Assembly (NCBI GenBank): GCA_002025645.1
Contig: CP018783.1
Coordinates: 2,728,001 to 2,792,000 of the forward strand
Origin: Curtobacterium pusillum
GTDB lineage: Bacteria > Actinomycetota > Actinomycetes > Actinomycetales > Microbacteriaceae
Reading direction: 5' to 3'
DNA: 64,000 nucleotides
The notes under the pieces are model-generated. The model did not search any database. It saw nothing but the letters and a program-made list of their open reading frames with translations, and was not told the DNA's origin. The translations under genes were made by a program, and so were the position numbers. This document shows, piece after piece, positions 40,688 to 48,895 of the stretch. Numbering within the stretch: position 1 is the stretch's first letter; each line of letters opens with the position of its first letter.

Positions 40688-41605
40688 CTACGCGTGCACC
40701 TCGTGCTCGTGCCGACGGTGGGACGCGGGCTCGAGCTGGAAGGTCGAGTGCTCCACGGGGACGTCGAAGTGCTCCGCCACGCACTGCTGCAGGTCGTCGA
40801 GGATCCTCGGTGCGTGCGCGGTCGAGAAGCACTCGTCGTCGACCACCACGTGCGCCGTGAGGTTCGGGACGCCCGTGGCCACGAGCGTCGCGTGCAGGTC
40901 GTGCACGGCGATGACGTGGTCCAGCTCGAGGATGTGCCCGCGCACGGCGTCGAGGTCGAGCCCCGGCGGTGTCGACTCGAGCAGCACGTTGGCGGTCTCG
41001 CGCAGCAGCCGGATCGCACGCGGCAGGATGAGCAACCCGATGAGGATCGCCGCGACGGAGTCCGCTCGTTCCCAACCGGTCAGCATGAGGACGACGGCCG
41101 CGGCGATCACGGCGACGGAGCCGAGCGTGTCGTTGAGGACCTCGAGCCGGGCGGCGCGTGACGTGAAGCCCTCGCCGGACGCCCGCAGCAGCACCGCGTA
41201 CGCCACGAGGTTGCCGACGAGCCCGATGATCCCGAACACCAGCAGCGGCCCGGAGTGGATCTCGGCCGGCACGAACAGCCGCTGGACCGCCGAGATGATC
41301 ACGTAGACGCCGACCGCCAGCAGGATGGCCGCCTGCGCCGTGGCCCCGAGGACCTCGGCTCGCTGGAAGCCCCACGTGCGCTGCGCCGTCGGTCGGCGTC
41401 GGGCGAGCCGCGTGGCGACGAGTCCGATGCCGAGCCCACCCGTGTCGACGACCATGTGGCCCGCGTCGACGAGCAGAGCGAGCGATCCGGTGACGACCGC
41501 GCCGACGACCTCGGCGAGCAGGATCCCCGCCGAGATGCAGAAGGCGATGAGCAGGGCGCGCTCGGACGCGTGCCCGTGCCCGTGGTCGTGTCCCATGCGC
41601 AACAT
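40688..41605 (-). CDS. Cation diffusion facilitator (Zn/Co/Cd exporter)
   Basis: 305 residues, six membrane helices. A His-rich N terminus (G-H-D-H-G-H-G-H) and a His-rich tail (H-R-R-H-E-H-E-V-H-A) can bind metal. The transport site is marked by D-A-G-H-M-V-V-D in helix 2 and L-E-V-L-N-D-T in helix 5. A cytoplasmic ferredoxin-like domain covers about 210-290. ATG 41605 has GGAGG eight bases ahead; an in-frame ATG at 41596 is less well placed. Exports divalent metal against protons. Confidence 0.93.
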   Translation of the reverse strand: MLRMGHDHGHGHASERALLIAFCISAGILLAEVVGAVVTGSLALLVDAGHMVVDTGGLGIGLVATRLARRRPTAQRTWGFQRAEVLGATAQAAILLAVGVYVIISAVQRLFVPAEIHSGPLLVFGIIGLVGNLVAYAVLLRASGEGFTSRAARLEVLNDTLGSVAVIAAAVVLMLTGWERADSVAAILIGLLILPRAIRLLRETANVLLESTPPGLDLDAVRGHILELDHVIAVHDLHATLVATGVPNLTAHVVVDDECFSTAHAPRILDDLQQCVAEHFDVPVEHSTFQLEPASHRRHEHEVHA

Positions 41606-41644
41606 CGTAGGGACCTCCACCGACGACATGCCAGGATCGGGAGC

Positions 41645-42313
41645 GTGACCCGGTCGCCGTACGAGCTGAGCACGCCGCCCGACGTCCTCGCCCGACTGCA
41701 CCCGCAGCTGCGGACGTACTTCGGTCCGATCCCGCCCGGTCACGTCGGCCGTGGCGAGGGTGTCTTCGACGTCGTCGGCACGCCCCGGCGCTGGCTCTGG
41801 CCGTTGCTCGCCTGGTTCGCCCGCGACGCCGTCATGTTCCCGGTCTGGGAGCGGGACGTCCCGTTCACGGTCGAGAACCACCCGGCTCGCGTCCACCGCG
41901 GGTCGGGAACCAGCCTGGAGGCTCGGGTCGCCGTCCGCGCGCACCGCACCTTCCGGTTCCGCTCCGGCGCTCGCACGATGGTGGACGCCATCACCGCCGA
42001 ACCCGAGGGGCTCGTCGACCACCTCGGTCGCCGTGGGCGCGTCAGCGCCCTGCTCCGGACGGAGGTCGACGGGACCGGTCCGGACGCGGGCGCCCTGCGC
42101 CTGGTCTCCACGCGCGTGACGTTCCGTGCGCTGGGACGGGAGCGGCGCCTCCCGGCCCTGATCGCACCGCGTGTGACGCTCACGGAACGATTCGATGACG
42201 ATGCCGACGTGCAGCGCGTGTCCCTGGTGCTCTCGGGGCCGGTCGTCGGCACGCTGTACCGGTACGAGGGGGCGTTCCGGTACGAGATCGCGCCGGACAC
42301 GGAACGGGGATGA
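41645..42313 (+). CDS. DUF4166 domain protein
   Basis: 222 residues, soluble. L-A-R-L-H-P-Q-L-R-T-Y-F-G-P and G-V-F-D-V-V-G-T-P-R-R-W-L-W-P-L fit the start of DUF4166; the rest is beta-rich. In other actinobacteria this domain is found beside or fused to TIGR01777-type epimerases, as here: the epimerase gene follows after one base. The role is unknown; lipid or cofactor modification has been suggested by association only. GTG 41645 is preceded by GGGAGC. Confidence 0.75.
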   Translation: MTRSPYELSTPPDVLARLHPQLRTYFGPIPPGHVGRGEGVFDVVGTPRRWLWPLLAWFARDAVMFPVWERDVPFTVENHPARVHRGSGTSLEARVAVRAHRTFRFRSGARTMVDAITAEPEGLVDHLGRRGRVSALLRTEVDGTGPDAGALRLVSTRVTFRALGRERRLPALIAPRVTLTERFDDDADVQRVSLVLSGPVVGTLYRYEGAFRYEIAPDTERG

Positions 42314-42314
42314 G

Positions 42315-43292
42315 ATGAGCGACCAGAAGGGCCGCGCCGTGATCGCGGGGGCGAGCGGCTTCGTCGGGCAGTACCTGCAGGACGCCTTCCGACAGGAGGG
42401 CTACGAGGTCGTGACGATCGGCCGCACCGGGGACGCCGTGTGGGGCAACACCATGCGGATCCGCGAGCTCGTGGACGGAGCAGCACTCGTCGTGAACATG
42501 GCCGGCAAGAGCGTCAACTGCCGGTACGGACGTCGGAACCGGGCGGAGATCATCCGCTCCCGGGTCGACACCACCCTCGAACTCGCCGAGGCGATCCGCA
42601 CGAGTGAGCACCCGCCGCCGCTCTGGGTCAACGCCTCCACGGCGACGATCTACCGGCACGCCGACGACCGCCCGCAGGACGAAGCGACGGGTGAACTCGG
42701 CGAGGGGTTCTCGGTGTCCGTGGCCAAGGCGTGGGAGGACGCCCTGTACGCGGTGGACCTCCCGGGCACCCGACGCGTCGCGTTCCGCATGGCGATCGTG
42801 TTCGGTGACGGGAGCGCCCTCGTGCCGCTGCTCCGTCTGGCGCAGGCAGGGCTCGGCGGTCCGCAGTACGACGGCCCGTGGTTCCCGACCCGCTCCCGGC
42901 TCCGTACGGGCACGTACCACCACGACCGCCACACCCGCGGCCGGCAGCGGTTCAGCTGGGTGCACATCGCCGACGTCCTCGGGGCGATCCGGTTCGTGCG
43001 CGACCACGAGGACATCGACGGCGCCGTGAACGTCTCCAGCCCGAACCCGTCGGACAACCGCACCGTGATGGCCACCATCCGGGACGCCGTCGGCCGCCGT
43101 TTCGGGATCCCGACCTGGCGGTGGATGCTGGAGATCGGGTCGTTCGCGATCCGCACCGAGACCGAACTCGTGCTGAAGAGCCGGTGGGTGGTGCCGACGC
43201 GCCTGGTCGAGGCCGGGTACGAGTTCCGCTACCCGCACCTGCGCGGGGCGCTCGCCGGGATCATCGCGGAGCGTCGCCAGCACCGGGGCTGA
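42315..43292 (+). CDS. NAD-dependent epimerase, TIGR01777/DUF1731 type
   Basis: 325 residues. Rossmann motif I-A-G-A-S-G-F-V-G-Q-Y-L near residues 11-22. N-M-A-G-K-S-V-N-C-R-Y near 60 is characteristic of the TIGR01777 group. Q-R-F-S-W-V-H-I-A-D-V and the C-terminal DUF1731-like G-Y-E-F-R-Y-P complete it. Coupled to the DUF4166 gene (stop TGA then ATG after one base). Convergent with the EamA gene; the two coding regions overlap by 32 bases at their ends. Confidence 0.85.
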   Translation: MSDQKGRAVIAGASGFVGQYLQDAFRQEGYEVVTIGRTGDAVWGNTMRIRELVDGAALVVNMAGKSVNCRYGRRNRAEIIRSRVDTTLELAEAIRTSEHPPPLWVNASTATIYRHADDRPQDEATGELGEGFSVSVAKAWEDALYAVDLPGTRRVAFRMAIVFGDGSALVPLLRLAQAGLGGPQYDGPWFPTRSRLRTGTYHHDRHTRGRQRFSWVHIADVLGAIRFVRDHEDIDGAVNVSSPNPSDNRTVMATIRDAVGRRFGIPTWRWMLEIGSFAIRTETELVLKSRWVVPTRLVEAGYEFRYPHLRGALAGIIAERRQHRG

Positions 43293-44202
43293 GCACCGGG
43301 ACCGGGAGGCCGGCGGTGGTGACCGGCAGCGCCCGCGGTCGGGCCGCCCGCGACGACCAGAGCACCGCCGCGACGACGACCACGCCGGCAGCGATCTCGA
43401 CCACGTCCGGTACCTCGCCGAACGCCGCCCACGACGCGAGCACGCCCACCACGGGCACGAGCATCGAGAACGGCGCGACGGTGCTCGACGGGTAGGTCGC
43501 CATCAGGCGAGACCAGATGCCGTAGCCGACCAGGGTGGCCACGAGCACGATGTAGAGCAGCCCGAGGTCGGCCGGGAGTGCCTCCGCGGTGAACGCCGTC
43601 CCGAGCGCGTCCCCGATGCGCGACGGCCCCTCGACGACGAACGACAGCACGGCCATCGGGATCGGCGGCACGATGGACCACCAGAGCGTCAGGTGCAGCG
43701 GGTTCGGCGCTCCGGCGCGCCGGGTGGCGACGTTGCCGATCGCCCAGCCGAGCGCCCCGCAGAGTGCGAGCACGACGGGCAGCAACGCCGCCGCCTGGGC
43801 CCGGTGCACGGCGATCGCGGCGAGGGCACACACCGCGATCGTCACCCCGATCACCTGCCGCCCGGTGAGTCGCTCGCGCAGGAACACCCCGGCGAGCACG
43901 ACCGTGAACGGCGCCGACGCCTGCAGCACGAGCGAGGCGAGCCCGGACGGCATGCCCGACGCCATGCTGAGGTAGAGGAACGCGAACTGCAGCACTCCGA
44001 GCCCGAAGCCGACGAGCAGCAGGCGCCCGAACGGGATCTTCGGACGCGGGACGAGCAGCACGGTCGGCACCGCGAGCAGCGTGAACCGCAGCGCCGCGAG
44101 CAGGAACGGCGGGAAGTGCTCGAGCGCCAGCGCCGTCGCGGGGAAGTTGAGCCCCCACACGACGGCGACGACCACGGCGAGGAGACGGTCACGGGTACGC
44201 AC
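43261..44202 (-). CDS. EamA/DMT-family transporter
   Basis: 313 residues with ten membrane helices in two EamA repeats (about 5-135 and 145-285). R-D-R-L-L-A-V-V-V-A-V-V-W-G-L-N-F starts the first repeat, with the typical W-G-x-N-F. Start GTG 44202 is taken because an upstream extension is hydrophilic and non-homologous. Divergent from a LysR gene 72 bases away. This pairing is typical of amino-acid or metabolite exporters. Confidence 0.9.
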   Translation of the reverse strand: MRTRDRLLAVVVAVVWGLNFPATALALEHFPPFLLAALRFTLLAVPTVLLVPRPKIPFGRLLLVGFGLGVLQFAFLYLSMASGMPSGLASLVLQASAPFTVVLAGVFLRERLTGRQVIGVTIAVCALAAIAVHRAQAAALLPVVLALCGALGWAIGNVATRRAGAPNPLHLTLWWSIVPPIPMAVLSFVVEGPSRIGDALGTAFTAEALPADLGLLYIVLVATLVGYGIWSRLMATYPSSTVAPFSMLVPVVGVLASWAAFGEVPDVVEIAAGVVVVAAVLWSSRAARPRALPVTTAGLPVPVLSPGAGDAPR

Positions 44203-44274
44203 GGGTCGATCGTGGCGCACCCCGACCGTGCAGCACCAGCGAAGAGTTCCGAAGCGACGTTGTAGGGTCCCTGC

Positions 44275-45189
44275 ATGGTCGACTTCGACGTGCAGCTCCT
44301 CGCCGTCCTCCGCGAACTCGGCGAACGCGGCAGCGTCACCGCCGTCGCCGAGGCCACCCACCGGACGCCGAGCGCCGTGTCGCAGCAGCTGCAGACCCTC
44401 CAGCGCCAGGTCGGCGTCGTCCTGGTCGAACGCGTCGGCCGTGGTGTGCGGCTGACCGAGCACGGGCGGGTGCTCGCGGGACTGGCCGGCGGGGTCGCGA
44501 CGGCGATCGCCACCGTGGACGCCGCGTGGCGCGAACACCTCGGCGGCGCGGGTGGCCGGGTCGACCTCGCGGTGTTCCCGTCAGCCGCCGAGCTCCTGCT
44601 CCCCGGACTCCTGACCAGGATGCGCGAGCACCCCGGAATCGAGCTCGTGCTGGTGGACGTGGACGTCAGCGAGGACGAGTTCGGCCCGCTCGCCGCCGAC
44701 CACGACGTCGTCATCGGACACCGGCCGGACGGCGCCCCGCCCGCGGGACGGGAAGCGCTCGAGACCGTCCCGCTCCTCCGCGAACCGCTCGACGTGGCGC
44801 TCCCGCTCGACCACCGGCTGGCGTCCCGCGAACGCGTCCGGATCGACGACGTCGTGGGGGAGTCGTGGATCGGCGTACCGGCGGGCTACCCGATCGACCG
44901 GGTGCTCACGGCGATGGCGGCCGCGACGGACACCCCGCCGAGCGTCGGGTTCCGGACGATCCACCTGCCGGTGATCGAGAACCTCGTGGCGGCGGGGCAC
45001 GGCGTCGCGCTCGTGCCGCGGTACACGTCCGGCACGCGTGCGCCGGGGCGCTTCCACCTGGCGGAGCTCGCGGACGTCCGCGCGGGTCGCCGGATCGAGG
45101 CGCTCGTCCGTCCGGACCGAGCGGTCCGTCCTGCGGTCCGCACCGTCCTGGAGGCGCTGGTCGCCGAGGCCCTGGATGTCACCACCTGA
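44275..45189 (+). CDS. LysR-family transcriptional regulator
   Basis: 304 residues. The winged helix at 1-60 reads L-L-A-V-L-R-E-L-G-E-R-G-S-V-T-A-V-A, then H-R-T-P-S-A-V-S-Q-Q-L-Q-T-L-Q-R-Q. The effector domain starts near 92. Divergent from the EamA transporter it probably controls. Followed by a single dispersed repeat and then the 51-base perfect hairpin at 45241-45291. Confidence 0.92.
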   Translation: MVDFDVQLLAVLRELGERGSVTAVAEATHRTPSAVSQQLQTLQRQVGVVLVERVGRGVRLTEHGRVLAGLAGGVATAIATVDAAWREHLGGAGGRVDLAVFPSAAELLLPGLLTRMREHPGIELVLVDVDVSEDEFGPLAADHDVVIGHRPDGAPPAGREALETVPLLREPLDVALPLDHRLASRERVRIDDVVGESWIGVPAGYPIDRVLTAMAAATDTPPSVGFRTIHLPVIENLVAAGHGVALVPRYTSGTRAPGRFHLAELADVRAGRRIEALVRPDRAVRPAVRTVLEALVAEALDVTT

Positions 45190-45214
45190 GGTGGCGGGCC
45201 GACGCGCGGGGCGC

Positions 45215-45232
45215 GACCCGTGCCTCCAGTCC
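45215..45232 (-). repeat. Dispersed GCCTGGAGGC repeat, single copy
   Basis: GACCCGTGCCTCCAGTCC, identical in its core to the right arm at 37674-37690. Lies nine bases before the large hairpin repeat. Confidence 0.6.
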
Positions 45233-45240
45233 GGTGCTCG

Positions 45241-45291
45241 GTGAGCAGAAATGGTCGGGTCCCTGCTCGGGACCCGACCATTTCTGCTCAC
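45241..45291. repeat. Hairpin repeat element, copy 1 (bidirectional terminator)
   Basis: A perfect 23-base-pair inverted repeat (arm begins GTGAGCAGAAATGGTCGGGT) with a 5-base loop TGCTC, between the convergent stops of lysR (45189) and purB (45336). The same arm, loop and stem apart, occurs at 52714-52764 in the opposite orientation, as judged by the flanks CGG before and GAAG after. Confidence 0.9.
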
Positions 45292-45335
45292 GAAGTGAAC
45301 GACGCGCGCGCCGCGGGCGACGCCCGCGCGCCGCG

Positions 45336-46721
45336 TCAGACGTCGAGGTGGTCGACCAGCTCGTCCGCGAGGCCCGTGTAGGTCGCCGGCGTGAGGTTCG
45401 TCAGCCGCGCCTTGGCGCCGGACGAGATGTCCAGCCCGTTCACGAACGCGACGAGCTCCGCCTGCCCGATGCGCTTGCCGCGCGTGAGCTCCTTGAGCAT
45501 CGCGTACGGGTCCTCGATGTTCGACTGGCCCGCGGTGACCTCGGCACGGATGACCGTCTGGATGGCCTCGGCGAGCACCTCCCAGTTGTGGTCGAGGTCC
45601 TCGGCGAGGCGGACCTCGTTCACGGCGATCTCGCCCAGGCCGCGGCGCAGGTTGTCGAGCGCGAGCAGCGAGTGCCCGAACGCGACGCCGATGTTCCGCT
45701 GCGTGGTGGAGTCGGTGAGGTCACGCTGCAGGCGGCTCGTGACGAGGGTCTCGGACAGCGTGGAGAACAGCGCCGACGAGATCTCGAGGTTCGCCTCGGC
45801 GTTCTCGAACCGGATCGGGTTGATCTTGTGCGGCATCGTCGACGAGCCCGTGGCGCCGGCGACCGGGATCTGCGTGAAGTACCCCATCGAGATGTAGGTC
45901 CACACGTCGGTCGCGAGGTTGTGCAGGATCCGGTTCGCGTGGCGCACCCGGTCGTACAGCTCGGCCTGCCAGTCGTGCGACTCGATCTGCGTGGTGAGCG
46001 GGTTCCAGGTGAGCCCGAGTCCCTCGACGAACTCGCGGGACAGCGTCGGCCAGTCGGCCTCGGGGTCCGCGGCGAGGTGCGCCGAGAAGGTGCCGGTCGC
46101 GCCGGAGAACTTGCCGAGGTACTCGCCGCCCTCGATCTGCGCCAGCACGCGCTCGAGGCGGTACACGACCACCGCGAGCTCCTTGCCGAGCGTCGTCGGG
46201 GTCGCCGGCTGCCCGTGCGTGTGCGACAGCATCGGGACGCTCTTGAGCTCTTCGGCCATCCCGCGCAGCACGGCCAGCACGGCCTTGAACGCCGGGAGCC
46301 AGACCTGGTCGACGGTGTCCCGCACGGTGAGCGCGTACGACAGGTTGTTGACGTCCTCGCTCGTCGCGGCGAAGTGGGTGAGCTCGGCGATGGAGTCGAG
46401 TCCGAGCTCCGACAGACGACGGCGCACGAAGTACTCGACGGCCTTGACGTCGTGGCGGGTCGTGGCCTCGATCTCGGCGAGCTCCGCGATCTGCGCCTGC
46501 CCGAAGGTCTCCACGACCTGCCGGAGCGCGGCCTTGTCGTCGACGCTGAGCGGCGACGTGGTGAACATCGCGTGGTCGGTCAGGAAGATGAGCCACTCGA
46601 CCTCGACCACGATGCGTGCGCGGTTGAGGCCGGCCTCGGAGAGGTGCTCGCCCACCGTGTGCACGATCGGGTAGTAGCGCCCGTCGAGCGGGCTGATCGG
46701 CTGCGGGGGAAGGGGGGTCAT
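45336..46721 (-). CDS. purB: Adenylosuccinate lyase
   Basis: 461 residues, full length. The fumarase/aspartase signature GSSTMPHKINPIRFEN near 290-305 carries the catalytic loop Ser. SHTHGQPATPTTLGKE near 165-180 holds the catalytic His. Cleaves SAICAR and adenylosuccinate to fumarate plus AICAR or AMP in purine synthesis. The longer type beginning P-I-S-P-L-D-G-R-Y matches the E. coli PurB class. Its ATG 46721 overlaps the stop of the upstream LMW phosphatase gene, so translation is coupled. Confidence 0.97.
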   Translation of the reverse strand: MTPLPPQPISPLDGRYYPIVHTVGEHLSEAGLNRARIVVEVEWLIFLTDHAMFTTSPLSVDDKAALRQVVETFGQAQIAELAEIEATTRHDVKAVEYFVRRRLSELGLDSIAELTHFAATSEDVNNLSYALTVRDTVDQVWLPAFKAVLAVLRGMAEELKSVPMLSHTHGQPATPTTLGKELAVVVYRLERVLAQIEGGEYLGKFSGATGTFSAHLAADPEADWPTLSREFVEGLGLTWNPLTTQIESHDWQAELYDRVRHANRILHNLATDVWTYISMGYFTQIPVAGATGSSTMPHKINPIRFENAEANLEISSALFSTLSETLVTSRLQRDLTDSTTQRNIGVAFGHSLLALDNLRRGLGEIAVNEVRLAEDLDHNWEVLAEAIQTVIRAEVTAGQSNIEDPYAMLKELTRGKRIGQAELVAFVNGLDISSGAKARLTNLTPATYTGLADELVDHLDV

Positions 46722-47230
46722 GGGGCTCCCTGACGGACTGCCGGTTCGAGTTGGCGGAAGAGCGCCCCACAGGCCCGTTCGACGGTCGAGAGCACTCGGT
46801 CGAACTCGTGCCGGTCCGCGTAGTACGGATCCGGTACGTCGGTCTGCTGGGGCCAGGCGTCGTCGTACCGCAACAGGAGCGTCACCTTCGCGGCGTCGTC
46901 CATGGTCGGTGCCCACGAGCGCAGGATGCGTTCGTGCGAGCGGTCGAGTGCGACCACCAGGTCGAGGTCCGGGAACCGGTCCGGGTCGAACTGACGGGCG
47001 CGATGCCTGCTGCCATCGTATCCGCGCGCGGCGAGGGCTGCGATCGTGCGCTCGTCGGCGGGTTCGCCGACGTGCCAGTCGCCGGTGCCGGCGGACTCGA
47101 CCTGGAAGCGGTCGGACATGCCGGCGTCGGCCGCCAGCTGGGCGAAGACGATGCCGGCCATGGGGGAGCGACAGATGTTGCCGCTGCAGACGAACGAGAC
47201 CCGGAAGGGGGCTCCGGCGTCCGTGGTCAT
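46718..47230 (-). CDS. Low-molecular-weight protein tyrosine phosphatase
   Basis: 170 residues. Phosphate loop C-S-G-N-I-C-R-S-P at 15-23 gives nucleophile Cys15 and Arg21. The general-acid motif D-P-Y-Y lies near 145. Cytoplasmic. Overlaps the purB start by 4 bases (ATGA), an unusual partner for a purine gene. ATG 47230 is the start; the frame is open above it, but the extension is low-complexity. Confidence 0.93.
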   Translation of the reverse strand: MTTDAGAPFRVSFVCSGNICRSPMAGIVFAQLAADAGMSDRFQVESAGTGDWHVGEPADERTIAALAARGYDGSRHRARQFDPDRFPDLDLVVALDRSHERILRSWAPTMDDAAKVTLLLRYDDAWPQQTDVPDPYYADRHEFDRVLSTVERACGALFRQLEPAVRQGAP

Positions 47231-47284
47231 GGGGACATCATGACGCAGGGCGGTGGCGTCCGCGACGGGCATCGCGTCCGTCGG

Positions 47285-47298
47285 GCCTGGAGGCGGGG
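47285..47298 (+). repeat. Dispersed GCCTGGAGGC repeat, single copy
   Basis: GCCTGGAGGCGGGG lies between the LMW phosphatase start and the downstream end of the phage-holin-family gene; a C is missing against the GGAGGCGCGG core. Confidence 0.5.
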
Positions 47299-47322
47299 TG
47301 CCGGTCGCGTCGTCGGCCCGCG

Positions 47323-47721
47323 TCACGCGCGCTGGCGGTTGAGCACCGGGCGCACGAAGAGCCCGATCAGCCAGGCGAAGACGGCGAGCACGAAGGCGCC
47401 GACGATGCCCCACCCGAACGACTCCACGTTCAGCCCGAAGCCGAACGCGTCCGAGATCCCGGCGACGATGAGCAGCAGGATCGCGTTGACGACGAACGAG
47501 ATGAGCCCGAGGGTCAGGATGTAGATCGGGAACGCCACGATCCGGATGAGCGTGCCGATCACCGCGTTGACGAGGCCGAACACGAACGCCACCAGCAGGT
47601 AGGTCAGCACGGTGGCCGTGGTGCCGCCGTCGCCGAACGGGGTCACGGAGACGCCGCTGACGATGAGCGTGGTGAGCCAGAGCGCGACGGCGTTGACGAC
47701 GAGGCGGACGAGGAATCGCAT
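47323..47721 (-). CDS. Phage holin family (YvlD-type) membrane protein
   Basis: 132 residues with four membrane helices (about 6-24, 40-58, 65-90, 102-125). R-I-V-A-F-P-I-Y-I-L-T-L-G-L-I-S-F-V-V-N-A matches the mycobacterial phage holin 4 superfamily, better known as YvlD-type. These are chromosomal housekeeping membrane proteins despite the name; no phage genes are nearby. Function unknown. Confidence 0.88.
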   Translation of the reverse strand: MRFLVRLVVNAVALWLTTLIVSGVSVTPFGDGGTTATVLTYLLVAFVFGLVNAVIGTLIRIVAFPIYILTLGLISFVVNAILLLIVAGISDAFGFGLNVESFGWGIVGAFVLAVFAWLIGLFVRPVLNRQRA

Positions 47722-47792
47722 GCACCCATGATGCCCTCCGGTGGCCGGGGACGGGCCGATGGCGGCCGGGGGCGGGCCGGTAGCCTGTTCTC

Positions 47793-48872
47793 GTGACTGA
47801 CGAGCGCGTGCACATCCGCCCCGAGATCGCGGTGCTCCCCGCCTACAAGCAGGGACGCCAGGCCGCGGCCGACGCCTTCAAGCTGTCGAGCAACGAGAAC
47901 CCGTTCCCGCCGCTGCCCGGCGTGGTCGAGGCCGTGCAGGCGCAGACGGCGTTCAACCGCTACCCCGACGCGACCGCCCTCGCCGTGCGCGCCGTGCTCG
48001 CGAACCGCTTCGGCACCACCGTCGACGAGGTCCACGTCGCCCCGGGCAGCGTCGCGATCCTGCACGAGCTCGCGAAGGCCACGTCCGGGCCCGGCGACGA
48101 GATCGTCTACGCCTGGCGCTCCTTCGAGGCGTACCCGGGCGTCGTCACGGTCGCCGGTGCCACGAGCGTGCAGGTGCCGAACCGCGCCGACGGCGGTCAC
48201 GACCTCGACGCGATGGTCGCCGCCGTCACCGAGCGCACCCGCATGGTGATCGTCTGCACGCCGAACAACCCGACCGGCCCGGTCGTCACGGGCGCCGAGT
48301 TCGGGGCCTTCATGGCGCGGGTGCCGTCCAGCGTGCTGGTCGTCCTCGACGAGGCCTACGCCGAGTTCGTCACCGAGCCGACCGCCGTCCGTGGTGCCCC
48401 GCTGCTCGAGCGGTACCCGAACCTCGTCGTCCTCCGCACGTTCTCGAAGGCGTACGGGCTGGCCGGCCTCCGCGTCGGGTACGCCCTCGGCCCGGCGTAC
48501 GTGCTCGACGCCGTCCGTGCCTGCGCGATCCCGCTGTCGGTCACGGCGCAGGGGCAGGCCGCGGCGCTCGCCAGCCTCGAACGCGAGTCCGAGCTGCTCG
48601 CGCGCGTGTCGGAGATCGCCGCCCTGCGCGACCGCATCGTGACGTCGCTGCGGGAGCAGGGCTGGGACGTGCCCGATGCGCAGGGCAACTTCGTGTGGCT
48701 GCCCACGGGCGAGCTGACCGCGCACGCCACGGAGCGCTTCGAGCAGGCCGGCATCATCGTCCGCGCCTTCGGGAACGAGGGCATCCGCATCTCCATCGGC
48801 GAGCACGAGGCTGTGGGAACACTCCTCGAAACGGCACGCTCGCTTGTGGGGGACCTCCAGGCAGCCGAGTAG
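47793..48872 (+). CDS. hisC: Histidinol-phosphate aminotransferase
   Basis: 359 residues, fold type I PLP enzyme. [11 protein letters not shown] near residue 30 is the HisC opening. [12 protein letters not shown] and [10 protein letters not shown] bind cofactor. [13 protein letters not shown] holds the Schiff-base Lys near 219. Transfers amino groups between glutamate and imidazole-acetol phosphate. Aromatic amino-acid transamination (as in actinobacterial Pat) is an alternative, since no his operon surrounds it. GTG start. Confidence 0.9.
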   Translation: MTDERVHIRPEIAVLPAYKQGRQAAADAFKLSSNENPFPPLPGVVEAVQAQTAFNRYPDATALAVRAVLANRFGTTVDEVHVAPGSVAILHELAKATSGPGDEIVYAWRSFEAYPGVVTVAGATSVQVPNRADGGHDLDAMVAAVTERTRMVIVCTPNNPTGPVVTGAEFGAFMARVPSSVLVVLDEAYAEFVTEPTAVRGAPLLERYPNLVVLRTFSKAYGLAGLRVGYALGPAYVLDAVRACAIPLSVTAQGQAAALASLERESELLARVSEIAALRDRIVTSLREQGWDVPDAQGNFVWLPTGELTAHATERFEQAGIIVRAFGNEGIRISIGEHEAVGTLLETARSLVGDLQAAE

Positions 48873-48882
48873 TCGCTGCCGC

Positions 48883-48888
48883 TACGCT
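48883..48888 (+). promoter_or_regulatory. Candidate -10 box of a leaderless promoter
   Basis: TACGCT ends seven bases before ATG 48896. If used, the dehydrogenase operon has its own promoter and essentially no leader. No clear -35 box. Confidence 0.3.
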
Positions 48889-48895
48889 GGCCCGC

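Noticed and set aside
45139..45160. Another repeat copy in the end of the lysR gene (CTGGAGGCGCTGG)
   Set aside because: It matches only the common codons for L-E-A-L and lacks the CGCGG end, so it is likely chance.
47323..47721. Phage holin as a sign of a prophage
   Set aside because: The product is of the YvlD/phage-holin-4 superfamily, common as a chromosomal membrane protein. No integrase, capsid, terminase or endolysin is nearby.
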